Shown: piece by piece, positions 1 to 5,181 of the stretch
Layout of the letters: every line of letters starts with the position of its first letter
How positions within the stretch are numbered: the stretch's first letter is position 1
Source: Calditrichota bacterium
GTDB taxonomy: Bacteria > Calditrichota > Calditrichia > RBG-13-44-9
Assembly: GCA_016934605.1 (NCBI GenBank)
Contig: JAFGSO010000080.1
Span: 1 to 5,181, forward strand
DNA length: 5,181 nucleotides
Direction of reading: 5' to 3'
Position numbers and translations under genes: made by a program
Notes under the pieces: model-generated
What the model was told of the DNA's origin: nothing
Databases searched by the model: none
Seen by the model: only the letters and a program-made list of their open reading frames with translations

Positions 1-1
1 C

Positions 2-82
2 AGAACCAGCTTCAAATCAAGGAACATTAGTGAATTGTTCGTTATTGACTTATATCAAAAAATTTCGGAGCTAAGGCAATAA
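2..82 (+). CDS. Partial: C-terminal tail of an unrecognised protein entering from the left edge
   Basis: From the first full codon at position 2, the plus strand stays open for 26 codons and stops at TAA (80-82). The end of the peptide reads ISELFVIDLYQKISELRQ, a protein-like amphipathic composition. The same tail is encoded by the inverted copy at the right edge. The start lies outside the window. I do not recognise the family. A transposase or another multicopy gene would fit, because the nucleotide identity extends only 5 bp past the stop codon and the sequence is repeated, but this is inference. The frame converges on the minus-strand peptidase, leaving 92 bp between the two stop codons. 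A chance open frame of this length is possible in one of six frames, so the call is moderate at best. Confidence 0.4.
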   Translation, partial: RTSFKSRNISELFVIDLYQKISELRQ

Positions 83-87
83 TCATA
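3..87 (+). repeat. Left copy of an 85-bp perfect inverted repeat at the window ends
   Basis: This stretch is the exact reverse complement of 5097-5181; position p pairs with 5184-p with no mismatch over 85 bp. Inward of 87 the two copies differ (cataaaactt here, catataaatt on the other side), with only AT-rich partial similarity. The match still holds at the last base on the right, so the true repeat may be longer than the window shows. Most of it is an open frame ending in TAA at 80-82, so the repeat probably covers the 3' end of a duplicated gene or mobile element. Between it and the peptidase stop (88-174) is AT-rich DNA in which I see no gene and no convincing hairpin terminator. Confidence 0.95.
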
Positions 88-174
88 AAACTTATTTATA
101 TTGGACAGCAATGATATATGCACTAAACTGAGCCAAGGACATTATTATTATACATTTTAAAATATCCCTACATA

Positions 175-2319
175 TCAGAATTCAGCCATCATTGGATTCT
201 TACGAACCGAATAAATGTCTTTTATAATATTTTTTCCGTTTTCAAATACCAGGTAGCTGTACTTGCCATAGTGGCTCAATAGAGTAGCAATTCTTCCGGT
301 TTTACCATTTCCCCCGACGGCAATAATACAGGCATTCTGATTTTCATTGGCTGTTCTCCCGGCAAGTACCACCACCTCGTCCGGCTGCGGTACCGGTTGT
401 TCATTCAGCACTATTGTATTTTCCTTCAGTTGCCACTCATCCTGTTCCTGCCAGTCGATTTGCCTGATTAAACTGTTCTCAACCGGTGTGCCCAGCAGAT
501 ATAATGAACCTGTTTTTAGCTCACGCATAGAAAGATCGGCGGCACTTTCGATTGTCAGATTTGTTTCACCTTCAGAGAAAATTTCTGCAAACCTACGGTA
601 CATTTCCAGCCTGCTGGCAGAACAGTTATCAGGCAGGACTACCAGGGCATTTTCCTGTGCATACATTTCTGCCAGACTGGGTGGTATTTCAGATAGAGAT
701 AAAGTTCTGAATACATCATAATTCGGATCGATAATCAGATGCACCGGATCCTCTGTTAAAACGAAATTGTATTGTTGTTCACTATTCTCCAGCCAGACTT
801 CTCTGATCTCGCTTGATGAATCCCGATAGACAATTTCCACTGGAACCAGCAGCCGGTACAGATCATTCTGTTCCTGACGTAAAGTGAACCACAGAGAACC
901 GTTTTCTTCTTGAGCGGACACCAGTGTAAGTCTCGGACCCCCCTTCCTGTTGATCCATTGATCGAAGAACCAGGTTAAATCACTTTTAAAAGTCTTTTCG
1001 GCACTCAATTCAATATCGGGCCATCCTGCTTCTTTAAATTTATAATTTCTGTAAAAATCCCGGAATATTTCATAAAATAATGAATCCCCAACAATCTGCC
1101 TTAATTGGTGGAAAACCATGGCGCTTTTTCCATAACCGATAGCCCGTGATGCACTTTCTGTTCGTTCTGTGAAGGAATTGAGTGGGAAATCCTTATGATC
1201 TTTAACATACACCGTGAAATCCCTGTTCAGATCCCTTCGGTAGTCTGCCGCCTCAGCCGGATTCTTCATTTCCTTATAATAATGGTCCGCGTAATAGGTG
1301 GTTAATCCTTCACACCAGTTACCGGTTTCGTATTTTACATACACTGAATTTCCCCACCAGTTGTGAGTGATTTCGTGGCCCAGGGAAGTGTGGATAATAA
1401 AAGGGAGTCGTATAACCTGACTGCCCAGCAGTGTATACGAGGGCATTCCGTATCCCGTGGGAAAAAAGTTTTCCACCACGGCAAATTTGGAAAAAGGATA
1501 GGGGCCAATCAGATCTTCATACATTTTTACATAACGCTGTGAGGCCTGAAGATAAGAATCAGACAGATCTTGCGATTCCGGGAAAAAATAGGTGTAAATA
1601 TCCACTTCACCGGAAACGGTTTTTCCAACCATGTACCGCGAACCCACCAGATGCAATCCGTCAGCCGGATAGTCTGAAAGCCATCGGGTATATCGGCGGT
1701 CTCCCAGTATCTCCTCTCTCATCAGTTTACCCTGGGTGAGCATCTGAAGGGTATCCGGAGTGACTACGGTTACATCGAAATGCAGTAATTCATTCGGCAG
1801 AGCAGGGTACCAGAAATACGCGGGGCTCATAAACACCCCTTTTTCACCGATATAAGCTTTTACTTCGTAGGCAATGTATTCCCTGGAAAATGCGGCCTTA
1901 TCTACTGAGTCTGAAGCACTTAGCAGATATGCAATCTCAATTTCGCCATCTTTAAAAGGAGTCTGCGGTGATATAATCAATTCTCCGGCCAGATTATACT
2001 CATTTTTGTATGCAGAATCTTTTTCACTCAGAAAAAAATTCAGGTCTGTGTCTCGCAGAAATTGGAATTTTAGCGATTCGCCGGACTTTTTCACCGAAAT
2101 TTCCCGAACATTTTTATTTAACAGGAAACGCAATTCCCGTACAGGTTCAATCGAAGAGAGTTTTATTTTGCTCTCGATCAGGGCGGTACTCCGGGAGGGA
2201 TAAAGCTGTATCTGCAGTGTCTGTTTCTCCATGCTGTAAGGAAATTCTTCTGCCCGGATCAGTGATATTAAAAAAAATATTATTAAAAACGACAGCGATC
2301 TCTTCCATAGCGGTATCAT
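175..2319 (-). CDS. Exported M1-family (gluzincin) zinc metallopeptidase
   Basis: This is a zinc peptidase of the M1 aminopeptidase family, about 714 residues. The start at 2319 is chosen because AAAGGA lies 5 nt upstream and gives a clean signal peptide (MIPLWKRSLSFLIIFFLISLIRA, cut near EE); TTG at 2343 or ATG at 2340 would add 8 or 7 residues with a poorer ribosome site. An N-terminal beta-rich region (about 25-250) precedes the catalytic domain. HEITH at 315-319 supplies two zinc histidines and the catalytic Glu, and the third zinc ligand is Glu337 in GNWCEGLTTY. Tyr396 in GYGKSAMVFHQL fits the transition-state tyrosine. The usual GxMEN exopeptidase motif is replaced by GYGMPSYTLL. About 160 C-terminal residues follow the helical region and end in a conserved-looking HYGKYSYLVFENGKN segment. 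It likely cleaves peptides outside the cytoplasm. The gene starts 27 bp after the TPR gene and is probably cotranscribed with it. No frameshift is seen. Confidence 0.93.
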   Translation of the reverse strand: MIPLWKRSLSFLIIFFLISLIRAEEFPYSMEKQTLQIQLYPSRSTALIESKIKLSSIEPVRELRFLLNKNVREISVKKSGESLKFQFLRDTDLNFFLSEKDSAYKNEYNLAGELIISPQTPFKDGEIEIAYLLSASDSVDKAAFSREYIAYEVKAYIGEKGVFMSPAYFWYPALPNELLHFDVTVVTPDTLQMLTQGKLMREEILGDRRYTRWLSDYPADGLHLVGSRYMVGKTVSGEVDIYTYFFPESQDLSDSYLQASQRYVKMYEDLIGPYPFSKFAVVENFFPTGYGMPSYTLLGSQVIRLPFIIHTSLGHEITHNWWGNSVYVKYETGNWCEGLTTYYADHYYKEMKNPAEAADYRRDLNRDFTVYVKDHKDFPLNSFTERTESASRAIGYGKSAMVFHQLRQIVGDSLFYEIFRDFYRNYKFKEAGWPDIELSAEKTFKSDLTWFFDQWINRKGGPRLTLVSAQEENGSLWFTLRQEQNDLYRLLVPVEIVYRDSSSEIREVWLENSEQQYNFVLTEDPVHLIIDPNYDVFRTLSLSEIPPSLAEMYAQENALVVLPDNCSASRLEMYRRFAEIFSEGETNLTIESAADLSMRELKTGSLYLLGTPVENSLIRQIDWQEQDEWQLKENTIVLNEQPVPQPDEVVVLAGRTANENQNACIIAVGGNGKTGRIATLLSHYGKYSYLVFENGKNIIKDIYSVRKNPMMAEF

Positions 2320-2324
2320 GAATT

Positions 2325-2330
2325 TCCTTT
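2325..2330 (-). promoter_or_regulatory. Ribosome binding site deciding the M1 peptidase start
   Basis: The minus strand reads AAAGGA, then a 5-nt spacer (AATTC), then ATG at 2319. The upstream candidates at 2340 (ATG) and 2343 (TTG) have only a GGAAA about 14 nt away. This favours the shorter protein, whose first residues already form a complete signal peptide. Confidence 0.65.
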
Positions 2331-2346
2331 CTTTATTCATCAATGA

Positions 2347-3564
2347 CTAATTTTTCCGGGATAACTCGCCCACCTGTTTCAAAATAGAATGATCTTCCGG
2401 TAAGTATTTCCTCATATAATTTCTGCTGAGTTCCCAGAAACTGGATGCTTCACTGGTTAAATTCCGATGATAGGCAATATTGCCTTTAGACCAGTAAATA
2501 TTTGCCAGAGCTTCATCCCAGTTTTCATATTTTAGAATCATCCGATCGAAAAGAGAATCGGCAAATTTGAAATGTCCGGAGCTGACAATATACTTTTCAA
2601 GACGGTTATATCCCGGGCGATCGAATGGATTATTTAAAAACATTTCTGTGAATGTGTGTTCCACAATAGTGGTATCTCCATTTGAGATATAATAATCGAT
2701 GAGATCGATATAAGCTTCCTGAGCTTCACTGTTGGTTTTCAGGCACTCATTGATCAGCTGCAGAAATCGGGTTTCTTCTCCCAGTTCCTTTAGCGAAATT
2801 GCCGCCATGCGTAAAGCATCATACCTGAGGTAAAGATCCTCCGGCTTTAAAAATTTCAGCGATTTCGAAGAATAGTTATAGGCCTGCGTATATTGTTTTT
2901 TCTGAAAACTGAGTTCCGCCAGCTGGAATAATGAAATGGCATCGGGAGGAGATTTTTCAATATTTTTCTGGTAATATTTTTCAGCAGTTTCCGGCTGGTT
3001 TCTGCTGTTGTAGTAATCACCCAGCCAGCGACATGTCTCTCTGTCACTTACTCCCAGCTTTTCCGCCTTTGTATAATAATAAAAACATTTCTCTTCCAGT
3101 TCTTTGATACTACCGTTTTGTGCAAATTCAAAATGGCTCAGATCTCCAAGCTGGATGTTGTAGTAGTCCCCCAGCAGTTTGTAAGCAAGGGCTTTGTCCG
3201 GCTTTTGCCGGATAACTTTTTCCAGCAACCGGCGAGGATGGCGAAGCCTGGCTATTTGTGGTTGTGCTTCTTTTGCAGGTTTTCCCGAACTGTTCTCCGC
3301 ATTTTTCAGATAAAAATAATCATAATTTTCGTGGAGGTAATGATGCCTGAGGGCATTATCGACCATCAGACAGATAAAGTGGTTGTTAATGCCGAATTCT
3401 TCAAGATAATTTTCCAGCAGTTCATGAGCCGACGCATATTTTTGTGCCTGGATGAGATCGGAGACCTGCTGGACAACAAACAGGCTATCCTGTTGTGACG
3501 GCTGGCTATTTAAAGAATATTGAAAAATGAGCGATATTAACAGAATGGCAAGAAATTTTAACAT
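2347..3564 (-). CDS. Exported tetratricopeptide-repeat (TPR) protein
   Basis: This is a 405-residue protein with an N-terminal signal peptide (MLKFLAILLISLIFQYSLNS, probable cleavage before QPSQQD), so it is likely periplasmic or envelope-associated. There is no lipobox cysteine. The mature part is helical with degenerate TPR units. The clearest are at about 127-170 (YKLLGDYYN), 177-205 (CRWLGDYYNSRNQPETAEKYY) and 208-240 (SLFQLAELSFQKKQYTQAYNY), with weaker helical pairs at about 247-275, 283-310 and 351-385 (IYWSKGNIAYHRNLTSEASS). TPR proteins act as protein-binding scaffolds; the partner here is unknown, and no enzymatic motif is visible. The ATG at 3564 has only a weak AGAG-type ribosome site. 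The 136-bp gap upstream could hold a promoter, but I see no convincing -35/-10 pair. The close spacing to the downstream peptidase suggests the two exported proteins are made together. Confidence 0.87.
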   Translation of the reverse strand: MLKFLAILLISLIFQYSLNSQPSQQDSLFVVQQVSDLIQAQKYASAHELLENYLEEFGINNHFICLMVDNALRHHYLHENYDYFYLKNAENSSGKPAKEAQPQIARLRHPRRLLEKVIRQKPDKALAYKLLGDYYNIQLGDLSHFEFAQNGSIKELEEKCFYYYTKAEKLGVSDRETCRWLGDYYNSRNQPETAEKYYQKNIEKSPPDAISLFQLAELSFQKKQYTQAYNYSSKSLKFLKPEDLYLRYDALRMAAISLKELGEETRFLQLINECLKTNSEAQEAYIDLIDYYISNGDTTIVEHTFTEMFLNNPFDRPGYNRLEKYIVSSGHFKFADSLFDRMILKYENWDEALANIYWSKGNIAYHRNLTSEASSFWELSRNYMRKYLPEDHSILKQVGELSRKN

Positions 3565-3700
3565 ATTTACTCTGACGAATTATCTTTTGTTGTAAAATTT
3601 TTCCTAAAATATCAGGGATTTGGTGCAGTCTGATTTATTTGAGAATATTGGTTATAATTCAATTTTCACTGTGTAATGAATAATCCCAGGAAATTTTGTC

Positions 3701-4183
3701 TTATTGTTTATAACCTATCTTCCGCAGGAAATCTTTCCGGACTGTTATGTCTTCTTCCGATTCGATTCCAACCGGAGTTTCTCCATCTATCACGCCAAGT
3801 ATCCCTTTTCCCTCTTCACTGACACCTACTATCACCTCTACATTATTTGCTGTTGCACAGAAAATACGGCACACTTCCGGTACCATTTTGACAGCGTTCA
3901 GGACATTAACCGGAAAAAAATTCTTCATAAAAATAATAAAAGAATGACCGGCTCCGATTTTCAGTGCATTCTCCTGAGCCAGTTTAATCATTCCCTGATC
4001 ATTACCGGTCCAGCGGACCAGCCGGTCCTGAGATGCTTCACAGAAGGCAATTCCGAATTGGCCGCCGGGGACGGTTTGTACAATGGCTTCATAGAGATCT
4101 TCAACTGTTTTGATGAAATGACTCTGTCCCAGTATGAAATTAATTTCTTCAGGTTTGGAAATCTTAACGAGCTGTAATTCCAT
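3701..4183 (-). CDS. Adenosine-specific kinase family protein (DUF355 / Pfam Adenosine_kin)
   Basis: This is a 160-residue cytoplasmic protein of the family named adenosine-specific kinase after an archaeal (Pyrobaculum) structure that binds adenosine and AMP and carries a modified histidine. I recognise it by full-length resemblance and size: MELQLVKI start, GQSHFIKTVEDLYEA (about 19-33), FGIAFCEASQDRLVRWTGND (43-62), GAGHSFIIFMKNFFPVNVLN (77-96), CRIFCATANNVEVIV (105-119) and GILGVIDGETPVGIE (127-141). His22 and His80 lie in these conserved blocks and are candidates for the modified residue. The physiological substrate of the family is poorly defined, so the kinase name is a family label rather than proof. 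The start at 4183 is set by GGAGG 5 nt upstream; an in-frame ATG at 4240 would add 19 residues unlike the family. It lies 75 bp downstream of the nucleotidyltransferase on the same strand. Confidence 0.92.
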   Translation of the reverse strand: MELQLVKISKPEEINFILGQSHFIKTVEDLYEAIVQTVPGGQFGIAFCEASQDRLVRWTGNDQGMIKLAQENALKIGAGHSFIIFMKNFFPVNVLNAVKMVPEVCRIFCATANNVEVIVGVSEEGKGILGVIDGETPVGIESEEDITVRKDFLRKIGYKQ

Positions 4184-4188
4184 AATAT

Positions 4189-4193
4189 CCTCC
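4189..4193 (-). promoter_or_regulatory. Shine-Dalgarno site of the adenosine-specific kinase gene
   Basis: The minus strand reads GGAGG, then a 5-nt spacer (ATATT), then ATG at 4183. This is the strongest ribosome site in the window, and it fixes the start at MELQLVKI rather than the in-frame ATG at 4240. Confidence 0.8.
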
Positions 4194-4258
4194 AGCTGGA
4201 ATTTATACCTCTGCAAATTTATAAATTTCCGTGAGTGCATGCAATAGTTGAAACAGGA

Positions 4259-5062
4259 CTAAAAGAATGATTTCGGATCAATGATTCCGTTGTTAATCTT
4301 CTCGCATAGATCAAGATATTGATTTTTTGTACCCAGATCGATATAAAATCCATCATGGATAAAAATATGTATCGGTCTGTTATCATCCATAGCCGGCCGG
4401 TAAAGTGTTTCAATAACCGATGATGGTTTCTCCCTCAGATATTTCCGGGCAGACGTTGATAGAATCTGATGACCGGTATAGATACCGCTGGCGTATGGAG
4501 AATTGTCTCTGATTCCTCTTTTACAAAATCCGGCCAGCCTGAAATTCCGGTTAAATTTCACCAGTGCGTAATCCTTGAAGTTATCAGACGGCCAGACTGC
4601 CATGCTGGCGAATGATTGTTTAGTCTGATGAAAATTTATGAATTGTGTTAGAGACAGGTCTGACAGGATATCAGAATTCAATACCAGTACATCGCTATCA
4701 GGGAAAAAAGGTTCCGCCCTGGCAATTCCTCCACCGGTTCCCAGAATTTCCATCTCTTCACTGAAGATCAGTTCCAGATCGTCAATCCGGCGTTCCCTCA
4801 GATGTTTTTTAATCTGCTCTGCACGGTAATGCAGATTAATCACTATTCTGCTGAAACCGGCCCTCTTCAATTGCATCAGAATGATGTCGATAACCGTCCA
4901 GTCACCCAGCGGTAGAAGCGGCTTGGGTAGACGTTTTGTTAAATCTCCCATACGGGATCCAAAACCTGCTGCCAGTATCATTGCGGTATGTATGCCGGAA
5001 GAACTCATGAAATATTTTTTTCCGTGGGTTTGATATTCCTGATTTTCATATGACATTTGCAT
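4259..5062 (-). CDS. Sugar-1-phosphate nucleotidyltransferase (NTP_transferase family, MurU/HddC-like)
   Basis: This is a 267-residue cytoplasmic enzyme that transfers an NMP from an NTP to a sugar 1-phosphate, giving an NDP-sugar for cell-wall or surface glycan synthesis or recycling. The Rossmann-like signature is clear: MILAAGFGSRMGDLTKRLPKP (about 28-48; nucleotide-binding loop with Arg37 and Lys47), ILGTGGGIARAEP (106-118; base and sugar binding), NSD at 129-131 (first metal Asp131) and FYIDLGT at 239-245 (second metal Asp242). There is no left-handed beta-helix acyltransferase domain, so it resembles MurU, HddC or short mannose-1-phosphate guanylyltransferases rather than GlmU; base and sugar cannot be settled by eye. 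The start is uncertain: ATG at 5062 has no clear ribosome site, while ATG at 5008 (MSSSGIHTAMILAAG) trims an 18-residue head unlike the family and has a distant GGAAA. It begins 39 bp after the stop of the partial frame in the right-end repeat. Confidence 0.9.
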   Translation of the reverse strand: MQMSYENQEYQTHGKKYFMSSSGIHTAMILAAGFGSRMGDLTKRLPKPLLPLGDWTVIDIILMQLKRAGFSRIVINLHYRAEQIKKHLRERRIDDLELIFSEEMEILGTGGGIARAEPFFPDSDVLVLNSDILSDLSLTQFINFHQTKQSFASMAVWPSDNFKDYALVKFNRNFRLAGFCKRGIRDNSPYASGIYTGHQILSTSARKYLREKPSSVIETLYRPAMDDNRPIHIFIHDGFYIDLGTKNQYLDLCEKINNGIIDPKSFF

Positions 5063-5096
5063 TGTTTTAACATTATTCAGCCGCTAAATTAATTTA

Positions 5097-5181
5097 TATG
5101 ATTATTGCCTTAGCTCCGAAATTTTTTGATATAAGTCAATAACGAACAATTCACTAATGTTCCTTGATTTGAAGCTGGTTC
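5097..5181 (-). repeat. Right copy of the 85-bp perfect inverted repeat
   Basis: This is the exact reverse complement of 3-87, running to the last base of the window. It lies just upstream of the nucleotidyltransferase gene, so a promoter for the operon could lie in or beyond it. A TTGACT hexamer occurs in the repeat (minus strand), but no -10 sits at the right distance, so I do not call a promoter. The identity stops at 5097, 34 bp before the nucleotidyltransferase start. Confidence 0.95.
5102..5181 (-). CDS. Partial: second copy of the unrecognised C-terminal tail, entering from the right edge
   Basis: Read on the minus strand, the right repeat encodes the same tail as the left one, ending FVIDLYQKISELRQ and TAA (5104-5102). 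The start lies beyond the window. In this copy the frame points the same way as the nucleotidyltransferase and ends 39 bp before it, so transcription from the interrupted gene could read into the operon. The family is not recognised. The two tails are identical at DNA level, which fits a recent duplication, a mobile element or an assembly artefact, not two diverged paralogues. Confidence 0.4.
   Translation of the reverse strand, partial: TSFKSRNISELFVIDLYQKISELRQ

Noticed and set aside
88..174. Possible rho-independent terminator after the M1 peptidase
   Set aside because: The region is AT-rich with short palindromes such as ATTTTAAAAT, but no GC-rich stem followed by a T-run was found on the minus strand.
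347..721. Plus-strand open frame of 124 codons opposite the M1 peptidase C-terminus
   Set aside because: It is Ser/Thr/Cys-rich, typical of an antisense shadow, and it conflicts with a real gene. The same holds for the plus-strand frames at 1431-1739, 1874-2203 and 2010-2321.
3118..3498. 126-codon plus-strand open frame inside the TPR gene
   Set aside because: It is antisense to a coherent TPR and signal-peptide protein and resembles no family I know; it is a shadow frame.
3565..3700. Possible terminator or promoter in the 136-bp gap between the kinase-family and TPR genes
   Set aside because: The best hairpin is a 5-bp ATCAG/CTGAT stem with a long loop, and TTGAAT with 17-nt spacing leads only to AATAAA; neither is strong enough to call.
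3704..4177. 157-codon plus-strand open frame opposite the adenosine-specific kinase gene
   Set aside because: It lies almost entirely opposite a well-recognised gene, has low-complexity aromatic and Cys/His-rich composition, and no ribosome site; it is a shadow frame.
4219..4413. 64-codon minus-strand frame overlapping the end of the nucleotidyltransferase
   Set aside because: It is out of frame with the recognised gene, overlaps it over most of its length and has no supporting motif.

Overview
The window is a compact stretch of bacterial DNA at about 42% G+C (visual estimate). Four complete protein genes all lie on the minus strand and together fill most of it. In transcription order (right to left) they are: a sugar-1-phosphate nucleotidyltransferase (4259-5062), an adenosine-specific kinase family protein (3701-4183), an exported TPR protein (2347-3564) and an exported M1-family metallopeptidase (175-2319). 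Gaps between them are 75, 136 and 27 bp. They could form one transcript, and the last pair is the most convincingly coupled.

The two ends of the window are an inverted repeat. Positions 3-87 are the exact reverse complement of 5097-5181 (85 bp, no mismatch). Identity is lost just inside 87/5097, and the repeat may continue beyond both window edges. Each copy, read inward, is an open frame of about 26 codons ending in TAA. It looks like the C-terminal tail of a protein, so the window probably lies between two inverted copies of a repeated gene or mobile element, or is a contig broken at that repeat. The element's body is outside the window and its identity cannot be read here.

Signal peptides on the TPR protein and the peptidase point to an envelope or periplasmic role for that half of the cluster. 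The nucleotidyltransferase and the adenosine-specific kinase are cytoplasmic. Together the genes suggest an ordinary housekeeping or envelope neighbourhood of a bacterium, possibly of an anaerobic or candidate-phylum lineage; this placement is weak because no marker gene is present. I see no tRNA, rRNA, CRISPR array, complete transposase, phage gene or toxin-antitoxin pair. The only structure that a standard gene list does not explain is the terminal inverted repeat. No new multi-gene system is evident from the genes present.
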